A stretch of 64,000 nucleotides of DNA from Allium sativum (lineage: Eukaryota > Streptophyta > Magnoliopsida > Asparagales > Amaryllidaceae): NCBI GenBank assembly GCA_030737875.1, contig CM060912.1:463578310-463642309 (forward strand), read 5' to 3'. How positions within the stretch are numbered: position 1 is the stretch's first letter; each line of letters opens with the position of its first letter. The notes under the pieces were generated by a model. The model had not been told where the DNA came from. It did no database searches and was given only the letters and a program-made list of their open reading frames with translations. The position numbers and the translations under genes were made by a program. Of the stretch, positions 23,301 to 34,333 are shown in pieces.

Positions 23301-23740
23301 CCGGCTCGTTGGAGTCGATAACACACTTATTCTTGGACAATGAGTGTGCTATTGCGGCTTGGTCTTTCTTTGGGAACTTGGTTGGATTCAATGGGTCCTA
23401 CCTTCTTTGATAGACCTGCTTCATGCCTGGTGGGTTAGGGGGCTTGGAAAGGATCTCAGATCGATTCTTTTCAGGCTTATTCCATGTCTCATCTTTTTGT
23501 ATTTCCAGAATAAGTTGATTTTTGGCGAATCCCATATGGTTTCATCTTCCATCATTTGTAATGTTTCGAATAATGCCTTTTTCACTTTCAGAGGTAGGCC
23601 CTTCATGGGCAAACCCCGTCCTATTTTGATGTCTTTGGCATGTGTTTTTTCGTTAACCGGGGTTCTCGTCCCTGAGAGGGGGTGGGATGAGCGGTTTTTT
23701 TCAGGTACTTGCTTTGGTTGATGATGGCTTTGAAAGGTTT
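20311..23740 (+). pseudogene. L1 ORF2: endonuclease and reverse transcriptase (multiply frameshifted)
   Basis: It starts near 20311 with NYLFWNIRGVGNDASLSFL, the apurinic endonuclease start. SVIGGDFNVVS, STFTWCNN, LDRVFSS and SDHASMIL at 20700-20990 are the endonuclease catalytic signatures. Reverse transcriptase follows at 21732-22520, with LMLIPKCERPRSCSDFRQIS, SQVGFFKGRLIMNN, KLDMTKDYDRMSW (canonical A-YD changed to DYD) and LSFVDDIIIFSNG with both aspartates. The zinc-binding tail at 23090-23410 has ISILMWKIFHEGLPVD, then C-C-C/H spacing through THLFLDNECAIAAWSFF. Length matches a typical plant L1 ORF2. In-frame stops and at least four frameshifts make it inactive. Confidence 0.85.
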
Positions 23741-24127
23741 TTTTTGTTGGAAGAGTATGGCCATGTTGGAAGGCTGCTCAGTTGAGATGATTCTGGTGCT
23801 TTGAAACCGGGAGTGTTTCTAGGATTGCTTTCCAGGTAAAAGCCGACTAATGGAGCTTTTTTGGTCTTTGGATTTGCTTTGATCCCATTTGGATCTCTTT
23901 TTCTTTTGGGCTGCTAGTGTTGGGATGGTCCCTGCTGTTTTGTTCTCAAGGCTTTTGTTTTGTTTTCTTGTTTTGTCCTATTAGCCTTCTTGGCGATTTT
24001 TGTTCGTTGCTTTGTTTTTGTTTTGCAGTTAGATTTGCATGTTTAGCACTGCTGTACTGTTTTTGTGAGCCATCAGAGAAATGTTATTTTTCTTCTGGTG
24101 TTGGTATATATTTCTTCGTTTGTTTTT

Positions 24128-24145
24128 AAAAAAACCTTGTATATT
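24128..24145 (+). repeat. right direct repeat flanking the L1 block
   Basis: Second copy of AAAAAAACCTTGTATATT, directly after the LINE 3' end. Pairs with 17504-17522. Confidence 0.65.
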
Positions 24146-25921
24146 ATCAATTTTTTTTAATGAAAGGAGATATTCTTATTTCAAGCAAAGTGCTCATTGT
24201 GATGTCTCCAAAGCTTAAAATAATAATTTTTGGAATCTTTGTTACTTCACCAGCCATTTTGAGCTAATGGTGATTGACATGACCCTTATATTTGCATGTG
24301 TCCGCAACTATTGCTGTTACAAAATAAAAAAAGAAAATGATAAATAGTTGCACTTAACCCAATTTGGATTATAATAGATTGCACTTTAAAAGCCGACACA
24401 AAAGTAACCGTTCTTAAATAAATTTGGATTCAATATTTAACATTCAAAAAGTATTCGAGACATATTACATTTGATAGAGAATGAGGAGAGAAGAAAATTT
24501 TGCGTTACCTTTTTTTTTATGTGAGGGGCATAATAGCTCAATTCCACTGTTCTCATAAGTCCAGCTGAACTTCAGTCAAATATCTTAGGACTGAACTAAT
24601 AAGTTCCATTGTTCTATTAATCAGATCATGTAAACAAAAATCCAAGTTGGAAAGAAAGGAATTGCATAATGCTAATTTCTTTTATAAACAAAAACCTAAG
24701 AAACCTCGCAAGTAAAAATGTGCTGATAATAGTAGGTCGACTCTTTTATTGGTGCAATTTGGAGTTAACAATAATAGAATTATTGAAAATTTACTTTAGA
24801 TCCTTACTGACTTTTCAAAATAGATAAATTGTCACGTAAAGCATGTTAAAATCTATGTCGCTACATTTATACTTACATGAAATGCCATTTAATATACGAG
24901 CGTTACGGCACGCGCTTTGCGCATGGGTTACTTATTTTTATAGATATTATACATTTAAAATTATATGATTTACAAATATATTTTTTGTTAAAATCATGTG
25001 ATTTTATTTTTTATTTTTATGTTGTAGCATCTGAACATTTTGAGTTTAAATCTATATTTATATTATTATTTAACGAAGAATGAATTTGTAAATAAAATTT
25101 TGTCTTTTAGATCCTAATTTTAAAGCGATATTAAAACTTGTTAACATTTGTAGATTCATGTTTTATATTTTTAGATATATTACAACTATTGATAAAGATA
25201 TACTAAGATTTTTTTTTTATATATCATATTGTTAGTTTAAATTTAATTTTGAAGTTTGCAACATCTTTTTTATTCTAGCTTGAATTTTATTTATATTATT
25301 AACTAATAATTTATTTGATAGATCATATTTTAAGGGAGTGTAATATTTGATAGCACTTGTAAATAAACGTTTTGAATTTGTAAAAGAAACTTTGTTTGTT
25401 AGATCCTAATGTTAGTGATACTAAGACTTGAAAATATCTATAGAATAAAGTCTAGTTAGTATATCCTATTTTTTTGCGATATAAAGATTTAGTATTAGTG
25501 GCATTTTTGGTAGTTCACATTGGCATGAAAAAAGTATGACTCAAAAGTATTACAACTATTATTAAAGATATACGCACTGTCGTTTTTAACATAATTTAAA
25601 AAAAAATCCAAATGAAATTTCACTTTAACTATAATATCATAACTTTTATATTTTTTTAATGCAAAACAACGTGTATCATAGAAAAAATATAGTCTAAATT
25701 TAAATATAATGATAGCTAATGCAAATATTTTGGTACCATGTCATCTAGTAAATAACGTGAATTAGGAAAAAAACACATGCACTTTTGAATGTTCAATGCA
25801 AACAATCTTTTTAGGTAGGAAAATAAGCACAAAGAAGAACTCTGAAAAAACTTAAACTTAAGGACACCAAGTTCCATTTTAAGGTCGAGTGACACTTTGA
25901 AAAAAGAAGACTAATAGATAG
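24146..25921. other. AT-rich intergenic DNA
   Basis: No coding content that I can support. One phrase near 24896-24930 (ACGGCACGCGCTTTGCGCAT) resembles the GC-rich start region of some plant Helitrons, but no paired terminus was established. Confidence 0.4.
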
Positions 25922-26034
25922 TATTAATTATAATTAGCATTTTGTACATAATAAAAACCGGATATAATGCTAGTTATAACTAGCATTTTGTATAGTGTGA
26001 AATCGGACTATAATGCTAATTATAATTAGTATCG
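25922..26034. repeat. three tandem palindromes, ~45-bp spacing
   Basis: Palindromes centred near 25931, 25977 and 26022 read ATTAATTATAATTAGC, GCTAGTTATAACTAGC and GCTAATTATAATTAGT. The first two are followed by ATTTTGTA. The middle copy carries a paired G/C change relative to the others, keeping the palindrome. Confidence 0.75.
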
Positions 26035-26984
26035 TTCTTTAATTCATTTTTTTAATATTTTGTCCTTCAATCTAAATTTAAGATTTAGTATTCTCCAGCC
26101 TTTTTTTTAGTTTGTTGTTGTTCATATCAACCTTTTTTAAAATGGATTAATTTTTCGAAACTATTTCTAGTTCAAAGCTAGTCTATAACTTATTACCAAA
26201 CAAGGCTTATTTTAGCCCAGTCGGTAGCGACATCAACCTCAATGTAACTACAACGTCTGGATGCATATACGAATTGCACATAAGCTAAATTATTAATAAA
26301 GCAACTCATGGTTGCGCCAACAAAATCAATTTAGTATTTTAGATGGGTGCAGCTATGAGTTGCGCCCATACTATACACATGTAGGCACAACTCATAGTTG
26401 TCTTCATGAGTTTGTTGTTGCAACATGATTGTGAAGACGACATCAACCCACCTCCTTCAACATCTCTTTTAAACCTAACCCTTCTTATTGCTACAGCTCG
26501 ACCCCATCTCTACCAAACAACCAAATCTTACTTTTTTTTTCACTAATTCCACTCAAAACTAACTCATCTCTTTTCAAATCTTTGAATAGAACAGATCTAT
26601 TACAATAAAACCAAGTTCTCTTATTTAACACAATAAGATTTTGGTTTTCTTCAAAGCTTGTTTTTTTTTAAGTTTCTGATGTGCGAATTATTTGTTTCTA
26701 TTTGTATTAAACATTGCAAAACAGTTTATTCTAGGTGGTCGTAATTCAATTCGTATCATCGTAGCTTCTAAACATTGTCACTAATTTTTGGTTTTTGCAT
26801 CAAATTTCAAAATCGAGAACAAAGTCGTTGATGATGACATTTTGTATTTATAGGATTAGGACAGTACAAATTTTGAAGATATAATGAGGGTGAATTTTGT
26901 TTATTTGCTTAGTATACTAAATAGATTCAGAATTTTATTATTTTGATCTAACTGCATGTTATAATTTTATTATTCAGATTTAGA
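26035..26984. other. AT-rich intergenic DNA with three small hairpins
   Basis: Mostly featureless. The hairpins are 26301-26315 (GCAAC, loop TCATG, GTTGC), 26345-26367 (GGGTGCA/TGCGCCC with one wobble) and 26387-26401 (ACAAC, loop TCATA, GTTGT). Confidence 0.5.
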
Positions 26985-27077
26985 ATGTCCAGGCTTTCCT
27001 GAGCCTATGTCCAATCCTGAACACTCTGATAGCTGGAAATCCATGATGCGACTACCTTGCCAAAAGGAGGGTCAACA
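26985..27077 (-). repeat. E1 3' LTR, truncated to its first ~90 bp
   Basis: It starts TGTTGACC right after the polypurine tract and matches 30757-30827 over about 70 bp with scattered changes. It ends abruptly at about 26985. Confidence 0.7.
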
Positions 27078-27092
27078 CTTTTCCCCCCAAAA
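27078..27092 (-). promoter_or_regulatory. E1 polypurine tract
   Basis: Minus-strand GGGGGGAAAAG immediately precedes the LTR start TGTTGACC. This is the expected primer position for plus-strand DNA synthesis. Confidence 0.75.
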
Positions 27093-27099
27093 CATATCT

Positions 27100-27480
27100 T
27101 TCTGTGGAAGATGTTTTTTGAATGATCCAGAAATCCATAAATATCCAATATCCGAAGACCCAAAATCCACAATCGTGCCGGATCGTAATAATCATATAAA
27201 ACCAGAAAGCCACGATCGCTCCGAATCGTTTTATGGAAATCCATGATCGTTGAAAAATCGGAAATCCATAGCCATATCGAACCATATTAATGGAAAGACA
27301 TTGTCACTCCAGATCATATTAAGGGGAAATCAAAAACCTAGAATTTCAAAGAAATCCAACGATCACACCAGATCATATTATAGTTTGACGATCTCTATGG
27401 ATCGTATTATAAGAGACTACCAAGAAACCCAAAATCTAGGGCCTCGTCGGGCCTTTCCAATGCGAGTATTATCCATACTT
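27100..27480 (-). repeat. diverged GATCATATTA / AAATCCAT word repeats in E1
   Basis: GATC-TATTA words (near 27179, 27283, 27317, 27370, 27397) alternate with AAATCCA words across the stretch next to the 3' LTR, giving a loose unit of about 60 bp. Short frames on both strands here are by-products. Confidence 0.45.
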
Positions 27481-27586
27481 TAGCAGCGATTATGCAATTT
27501 CGTCACTCTCTCATGTGGGAATCCGCTATTTTTTGATACAAATCCATCCAGTCATGCTCGGATGAAGGTATCTGCAACTCATCGTT

Positions 27587-28088
27587 ATGAATCCATCTTA
27601 TCGCTCTCCGGCGATGATACTCATATCTCATCGACATGAGTCCATCCTATCTCTCTCCGATGACGGGACCCATAATTTATCGATATGAGTCCATTATATC
27701 GCTCAATGGTTACGGAACCCATAGTTCATGAGTCCATCCTATCACTCTCCGGTGATGGGACTCATCCATACAAACCCATCCTATCACTCTTTGGTGACGG
27801 AGTCCGTAGTTCCTTAATATGAGCTCTTCTTATCGCTCTCCAGTGACGGAGCTCATATTCATGAGTTCATCATATCACTATCCGGTGACAGAACTCATTT
27901 ATACAAACTCATCCTATCACTCTCTGGTGACGAAGTCCATAAATCCCCGTATGGATTCATCCATTCACCTCAAATGAAATTAATCTGTGATCAATGTCTA
28001 CCAATCCATTCAATCACCATCCGACAAAAGGGACCAGTAGCCAAATCGTACGAACTCTTCCAATCGCAATCTAGTGATAGGAGCTCGT
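27587..28088 (-). repeat. E1 tandem hairpin array (~45-bp unit)
   Basis: About nine units occur. Perfect outer stems are ATGAGTCC/GGACTCAT (27728-27765), ATGAGCTC/GAGCTCAT (27819-27856) and ATGAGTTC/GAACTCAT (27861-27898). Near-perfect ones lie at 27636-27673 and 28050-28088 (ACGAACTC/GAGCTCGT). Each unit has an inner stem around a 6-nt loop, such as ATCAC-TCTCCG-GTGAT or ATCGC-TCTCCG-GCGAT (27587 unit). Units at 27685, 27771 and 27904 have decayed outer stems. The array lies downstream of gag in E1 sense. Confidence 0.85.
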
Positions 28089-28166
28089 GTTCGGGATATT
28101 TGACTCCATCTCTCCGGTTGAAGAAAAGACATCATTTGTTTCATCCATCTCTAAGGATGATTCAAA

Positions 28167-30028
28167 TTAAATACCTAAGCGAAGTGAAAATGGAAGAAAA
28201 ATCAAACTAGATGAAGCGTCTCTGAGCCTCATTATCCAGTATCCACTTCGAGAGGCAATCGATTCTGCCATCGCCACCTCTATCACGAGATGACGATGTA
28301 TCCTCCGGATCGAGTCTCCTCGATTTTGAGTCGTAGACGATTGCCCGTGCTCAGGCACCGCTGCATCAGTGTCAATGTAGCCAGGGAGACTTTCGCTCCT
28401 GACATGTTCCTCTATCTCATAACGGAGGTGCCTACACTCCGACGTGGTATGCCTATTCAGCCTATGGAATAGGCAATACTTTCCATACCTCTTTTCTCTC
28501 TCAAAAGGCTCTCTAGGAGCTGGTTTTTGATATAGGATAAGTCCCCACATATCTAGGTAAATCTTTTCCAGAGACTTATTCGGATTGGTGTAGGAGGAAT
28601 ACTTCGGCCATCTTCTGCTTTTCTTCGAGCCATATCGCTTTTTCTCTACTTGTTTTATCCCGTTAGTTATCACGCTTGACTCCGGCTTCAAGCTATCTCC
28701 TGATCATTCAAAACATTGGTTTTAATCCTATTTTCAGCCTACACATCCTTTTGGCATAAATACCTATCAGCTTTGAGATAAAACTCATCGAGGTCCCTTA
28801 GGGATCCCTTTTGCAAGCTCGCTTTGAATTCAGTCTTTTCGGCCACTACAGACACGGCCGCCGTAAAAACATCGATGTCGGCTTATCCACCGAAGTCACC
28901 ATTGCATTAAACCTTTTTAGGAAACTTCTTAGTGTTTCCTCTTGTCTTTGTCTTATCATCCCCGGTATCATCAAGTTTTTGGGGAGAGTTATATAAACTC
29001 TAAACTGTCCCATGAATTTGTCTACAATTTCGTTTCTAGAACTGATTGATTTGTTGTTGAACTTCCTAAACCAAAGCGCAACCAAATTCATCCGAAACAA
29101 TGAAAAACACTTTGCCATGTGATCGGGAGATGCCCTCAGTACATCCGTATGTGATGTGTGGTGGGATCTAATCTCCCATCATTAACCGTCAAAACCAGTA
29201 ACTTGAAGTCTGGTAGTGCTCTTGCATCTCAGATGTTTAAGGTAAAAGGATTCTGAGTCACATCCTCTTATCCATGGCTAGGCACTCCGCCTCTAGTCAC
29301 ACGTCGTATAATCTCTGCCAACCTATCTCCGTCAGAAGTGAGTTGAAAAGCTTGTCCTCCAAGCCTTGAAGGAAATTCTAGAACATATTGCTTAGGTTGT
29401 GTCTCAGCAAATCTCCTCATTGATCTTCCATGCCTATTCATGGCATCCAAACTCGGTTCGGTATTGCCCCCAGTTCCCGATTTGACATCGTCGAACTGGG
29501 TTGGTTTGGCATTGCCGAACCAGGCTTTTGGTTCTACAACACTCTCTTCATTCAGATTCAAACATGGTTGGATTTCGCCAATGTTTCTCGTACCATCATT
29601 TCGAACATCTAGAGTTGTTGCACTTAAATCCATTCCAACATTCCAAAGGCATTGCTCCCTGGCCGGTTCGATGTTCATGGCTGGACGAACTGGAGAGATG
29701 GTCGAACCGGCTGTGTCCCCTATCATTGTTCTGATCGCTGCCATAGCCGTTGCTCCACTGGTTCCTGTACCAGCTTTTTCTTCTTGTCCTAACTATCATC
29801 TTGATCCATTGAGTCGTGATAATAGGGTATTCGTCACTTCATCCTGCTTGCGTAGAAACTCATCTTGTCGCAGTTTCAGTTCCCTAATCACATCATCCAT
29901 CTCCTCCCATGTGAGCTGATTAAAAGGATCGCCCACAGATGAAGCCTCTTGACTTCACTCGTTCTTAGTTCTTATATCCCAGCATCTCCTGCACGAGTGA
30001 ACGTTCCATCGTTTTCCCTTTTCACCAT
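28167..30028 (-). pseudogene. E1 gag (Ty3/gypsy-type, broken)
   Basis: It starts at ATG 30028 with MVKRENDG, like the MVKRKKDG start of E2. A charged helical stretch follows (WEEMDDVIRELKLRQDEFLR), alignable with the DEMDGVLADLRAEM region of E2. A linker lies at 29268-29744. The core retrotransposon gag domain at 28846-29118 reads MAKCFSLFRMNLVALWFRKF, then FMGQFRVYITLPKNL and RQEETLRSFLKRFNAMV. The C-terminal part at 28167-28691 has KYCLFHRLNRHTTSECRHL, the C-X2-H-type motif of gag-only elements. Gag would form the particle that packages element RNA. At least four frame changes or stops. No pol follows. Confidence 0.8.
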
Positions 30029-30085
30029 CTTAGTAGGTTGAAAAATGAGAGATATCTGTATTCAACAAAGAGTTCGCCAAAGTGT

Positions 30086-30827
30086 TGATGAAAACACAGA
30101 AATTATAATCATAGAGTGTAATAAAATAAAGGAGACATGCAAAAATTTTGTAGTGGTTCGACACTCAGGCCTACGTCAACTTCAAGTAATCTTATATTAT
30201 AATTTATGATTACAAATTATAGTTGATTTCTTATGAAAGAAATTAGCGGTAAGAAGTGAGATTTAGCCTTAGCAACGTCCTTGTTGTATTTGGCAGCCCA
30301 GAAGATTTTGATCCCTTCAAGTAATGCAAATCCTGCTATTTATAGTGGGTGATGAGCCCGGATCAGTGAAGCCACGTGGCGACTGATTCGGTAATACCAG
30401 AGTGGTGGAGAATGTCTTCAGGTTGTAGGAAATATCATGTCTTGGTTTGATCGGAATACGTGTCATTTGATCTGAAATTATAGGTAGATAATAGACCACG
30501 TACAAGCAGAAGAAAATGTCTTCGTAAAATGTCTTAGCCCGGTTCGATGTAGTCAAACCGGGCTTAATCGAACCAGATATCATATGGCTGAGAGGTGGTA
30601 ATGTGTCATGTCAATCCGAGAAACACTGATCCAAAGTGAAGGTCGAGCCGAGGTTGACCGACCCGAAGAAAAAACTAGGAAGGCCGAACAGACAATGTCG
30701 AACTGAAATCCAATCTCCATTCATCCAATCCTTTGAATGTTTCAACACTTAAGCCAAGTGTGTCCGGGATCTCCTGAGCCTATGTCCAAATCTTGAATTC
30801 TCCAATAGTTGGAAATCCATGATGTGA
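30086..30827 (-). repeat. E1 5' LTR
   Basis: The inner end TTTTCATCA is followed by ACACTTTGGCGAAC, a primer-site-like TTTGGCG context. The outer end is cut at about 30827, where homology to the 3' LTR start stops. A minus-strand TATA element (CTATAAATAG, 30335-30344) lies about 480 bp inside, matching the layout of the E2 LTR. Confidence 0.7.
30335..30344 (-). promoter_or_regulatory. E1 LTR TATA box
   Basis: Minus-strand CTATAAATAG in U3, at a position equivalent to the CTATAAATAG in the E2 LTR at 58538. Confidence 0.6.
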
Positions 30828-30959
30828 TTATAAAACAAACAAGCAAACAACAATCTCATCGAGTCATGTTTGCTTGTTTAATTGTTTTTTGCCAATTGGT
30901 TGCTTTAGGCTTAATTAACTTAGCATAAGACTCTAGAAGTTTGATTGTTTAGTTAATAT
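30828..30959. other. junction between E1 and E6
   Basis: AT-rich sequence with CAAACAAGCAAACAAC and its near-inverse GTTTGCTTGTTTAATTG. No coding content. Confidence 0.4.
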
Positions 30960-33162
30960 TACACCGAGGATGGACTGGCTAAGTAAGTATGTAATAGTAG
31001 TAGGTTGCAAGAGGCTGTCAATGTCGATAGGAACAAGTGATGAGCATGGCATAGCAGTTGGTTGTTTACCAAATAAGGATGTGATGGCCAGCTATCTACA
31101 TCAGCTCGAGATTTAAGATGTTGAGTTGTTGATAGTAACAATCATTAAAGATATTTAGTTCCGTATTGACATGTTGAAGGATCCATACCTTATAGTGATA
31201 CCTTTAAGAAGGAAGGAGCCCAGAGAGAAGAGTGAGAGCTTGAGGTGCAGGTGAATGATCTTTTGAGAAAGAGTTTAATTTGAAGGAGTATATCTTAGTG
31301 GGAAGCATCAATAATCTTCGACTTAGAGGCGGATGGCTCCCTTAGGAGCATCAATAGTATCTGCAGTAGAGGCGGATGCTTCCCTTAGGTTATGTATTGA
31401 ATACCGCTAGCTTAAGGTAACTGGATTTCCACCATATAGGAGTTAAGTTCCATATCGATCTGTTTTAAATGTTGAATCGGTATTCTTGTATTAAGAGCAT
31501 ATAAAATGTATGGGGTGGAAGACCAACATTTCTCCGTAGCTTGTTAGATCAGCTTTGTGGTGTCTAGAAGTTCTCTCAGTTGGGATTTTTGTGGAGGGAT
31601 TCAGCCAAAGGAAAGTGGTTGGATGGAGTGTGTATATTACAACGTCATATATGCAGCTTTGATCTTGATTGATCGATTGGTTAGGTCGTTTAGATTGTCG
31701 GCATGTTTGGTTGGTTTCTTGGACCGTGATCCGTGGTATCGCGTCCAGGAGTTATGCTTATGCTAACCAATCATATCCTCGCTTCCCATTGACGAGGAGA
31801 AAGCATAAGGCATCGACAATGTTGTGTTGTCGTGTTGAGGAAACACCAATGGATGTTTTGGTTTTGGGAAATCGCTTCAGTATGAGGGAAGGGAAGTGCT
31901 TGGGAAATGTTGTCTTAAGCTTGACGTTGTTATCGATCCTGTGAAGGTTACAGAAGTTTGGAGTTAAGAGTCGACTTAGGAGGAGCATCAAATTCAAAGC
32001 CTGGTTTAGAAGTTGGCAGGAGCATCAATATCACTCTTTCCTTGAGAGAGCGAGGAGTCGATAGTGCTCACTTCATACTGTTGGTCAGGTAAGCATGGAG
32101 TTGAGTTTGAAAATGGAGGTTGTTGCATTCCCAGTTGATGACCAAAGGCGCATGAGGAGTATCCGACTCCCTATTCGGAGTCGACAACGATAGAGTTCGC
32201 TTTGGAGTTTTAGTGGCACTAAATTATTAGGAAAGGATCTAGTGTTGTTTAGTGACGTCACGTTTTTCTTCGAGAGTGATTTAGATATTCGCCAGTAGCG
32301 GCAGTTATAGGCCTTAGCCTCCTAGTGCAATTATTGTGTTTAGGTTGGAGATGTACCAATTTAGGAGCGGTATTCCATTAATTGATGATGCTTGCATTTA
32401 TTGCTAGTTCTAACTCCAAAAATTAAAAGTGATGTAGTGCGAACTCAACCGTGGTGGGTAGTTCCATATAAAAGAGGTGTTGTTTGTTTCTGGTGTGATT
32501 GGAGGAGTGTGATTGGGAATTCATATCAGTTTGATGAATGATCAACTTGTAGTGCCAAATATGAAGTGTCAAGTAGTTACCCATAACCGTTCGAGGTTTG
32601 CAGGTGGAAAAAGGAACAATTATCTATGGTTTTCATAGATAGGTTTCCAAGGAGTTGAGAATAGTACGATAACACTCGAGTCATATCCGATTAGTTGATG
32701 AGAGATGTTGGATTAATATTCTCAATGGGATGGCAATCAAATTTGTCGAGTCATATATGGATTTGATGTCTCGTACTAGTTAAGATAGTATCATGCATGC
32801 TAAGGTAGAAAAAAATGTTATTTTGATGATTGCTTTTGTTTTACCTATGCTTGTTTGATAGTTGATGTTAACATGACTGCTTATACTTATGTGATTGTTG
32901 GACATGCAGGATATCCATGTTTGTCTAGTTTGTTTGTTTCCATACGTGAATTGACAATAACTATTGTATTGAGTTATGGTTTCTTCCTTTCGCGTACTCT
33001 TGATGCTTTTATGCCCCAAATTTTGGGAGGCCACTTTAGGTTTCTATTTTTTGTTGGGATGAGCCAGATTGGGATATTGTAGTTTATCCGGATCGAGCCC
33101 GTAGAGGAAGTGCTAATGGAATTTTTTGTGATTTAAGCCAGAGTTGGAAGAGAAGTTGCTTT
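30960..33162 (+). pseudogene. E6: heavily decayed Ty3/gypsy pol (protease end to RT)
   Basis: At 30965 the frame reads PRMDWLSKYVIVVGCKRLSM and then CLPNKDVM, the GMDW motif after gypsy protease. It parallels MDWYKRYATIVDCERLEVT and CLPEDGVM of E5. At 31180-31300 a broken IVIPLRRKEPREK stretch followed by VNDLL-like codons matches the RT N-terminus. At 32730-32775 FVESYMDLMSRTS matches the YFMDLMSR region. Stops are frequent and no catalytic aspartates can be read. Gag and most of protease are absent. The 3' part resumes after the LTR block at 33163-36927. Confidence 0.55.
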
Positions 33163-33385
33163 GTGATGCCACACCCCGAGACCCATATTAGCAAAGAGCA
33201 TTAACGGGTAATGTCGTATGCTAATACGAAAAATATCGTTGTTTAGGATCAACCATCTATAGTCCTATATAAAATCAGTATTAAGTAGGCCAAACATGTG
33301 CTATGACTTTTTTTCTTACCTCAAGTGGCTCAACCACTTAAAACTTGTATAATACATTACTATAGTGGCTACACGGTCTATCCAG

Positions 33386-33389
<4 letters not shown>

Positions 33390-33420
<31 letters not shown>
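33390..33420. repeat. (TA)n microsatellite
   Basis: Uninterrupted TA run inside the solo-LTR-like block. Confidence 0.85.
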
Positions 33421-33427
<7 letters not shown>

Positions 33428-34190
33428 CATATTGTTGACTATCTACATAATAACAGATATACATACACATCAGATACAACACATAGTGTAGTACAAAAAG
33501 ATGATATAATCACCATACACAATTATATACATCAAGTCCCTATCAAAAAGAATATCTATAGACAAGTCGAAACTATCCAAAATATACAACACAAAAATTA
33601 ATAAGTCTAGATCCAAAAGAAAAGATGTTCCTGATGAAATAGTGAAGATAATCCAAGAAATTTATTCTGCAACTCGGTCTGACCAAAGCAATAAATAAAC
33701 GGGTCAATTTAGCTGAAATGATGATTAGATGATAATGATATAATGTTAAAAAAGGGAAAAACTCTTCTTCTACAAGATGTGTAAGTAAGGGTTATCACAT
33801 AGAGTACTGGGTCACATGCAACATAATATTAATATGAGGGATTTCGCTTCGATCACTAAGCGTTAGCTTTGAGCTAAATACGTATCATCAATTAAAACAC
33901 AAAAGGGCATCAAAACACATACACTTATCATCAAAATGCTCCAAATAATGCTAAAAACTCATAAGAGTTCAATTCTACAAAAGTAATCACAAATCTTAAA
34001 TCTCAAACTAGCCTTTAGGATATAATGGAAATTCATCAAAATATATCATCAAAGATGGGTCCAAAACATTACAAACACCCAAATCACGAAAGCCACAAAA
34101 TGGATCCAAAACATCAAAAGTTATTTCATGTGCATCATAAATGAAAACTATTTGGCAAAGCACTATATATGTATATAACATCTATTACTA

Positions 34191-34281
34191 TGACCCGTCT
34201 CGATCGAATGTAGCCTCAATACGACCCATCTCGTTCGAGTATAGCTTCACCACAACCCATCTTGGTCTAGTGCTACTTGAC
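34191..34281. repeat. ~31-bp tandem triplicate
   Basis: GACCCGTCTCGATCGAATGT, GACCCATCTCGTTCGAGTAT and AACCCATCTTGGTCTAGTGC each start a unit ending in AGC-T. A (TA)n run follows at 34300. Confidence 0.7.
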
Positions 34282-34295
34282 CCCTTCGGACAAGA

Positions 34296-34299
<4 letters not shown>

Positions 34300-34332
<33 letters not shown>
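34300..34332. repeat. (TA)n microsatellite
   Basis: TA run inside the solo-LTR-like block. Confidence 0.85.

Positions 34333-34333
<1 letters not shown>

Larger units (their letters stand above)
17504..24145 (+). mobile_element. L1-clade LINE, near full length, degenerate
   Basis: ORF2 endonuclease, reverse transcriptase and zinc-binding regions are present in order, and an 18-bp direct repeat bounds the block. The T/G-rich composition contrasts with the AT-rich flanks and begins near 17880. The 17523-17880 part is AT-rich, with AACCGAT/AACCGGTT words like a MITE fragment. The L1 5' end may therefore be at about 17880 with an extra insertion, or the direct repeat may define the true 5' end. 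The A-rich 3' end is at 24127-24134. Confidence 0.75.
26985..30827 (-). mobile_element. E1: gag-only LTR retrotransposon
   Basis: Minus orientation. The 5' LTR is about 30086-30827, the gag remnant 28167-30028, then hairpin and word repeats, a polypurine tract (27078-27090) and the 3' LTR start (27077 downwards). The 3' LTR begins TGTTGACCCTCCTTTTGGC. Its next about 70 bp match the outer part of the 5' LTR (CATCATGGATTTCC, GGACATAGGCTCAGG) before it is cut at about 26985. The 5' LTR has lost about its first 28 bp. No protease, reverse transcriptase or integrase is visible, so mobility would have depended on another element. Same family as E2 at 58065. Confidence 0.75.

Noticed and set aside
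24890..25750. Helitron candidate (ACGGCACGCGCTTTGCGCAT near one side, CATCTAGTA at the other)
   Set aside because: The hairpin before CTAGT is weak, there is no TC start, and there is no Rep/helicase code. Could not be supported.
27005..27285. Overlapping ~80-codon frames on both strands
   Set aside because: They lie in the non-coding E1 3' repeat region and polypurine/LTR junction. No protein signature.
29440..29919. 159-codon plus-strand frame opposite E1 gag
   Set aside because: Antisense shadow of the gag linker. Gag homology is on the minus strand.
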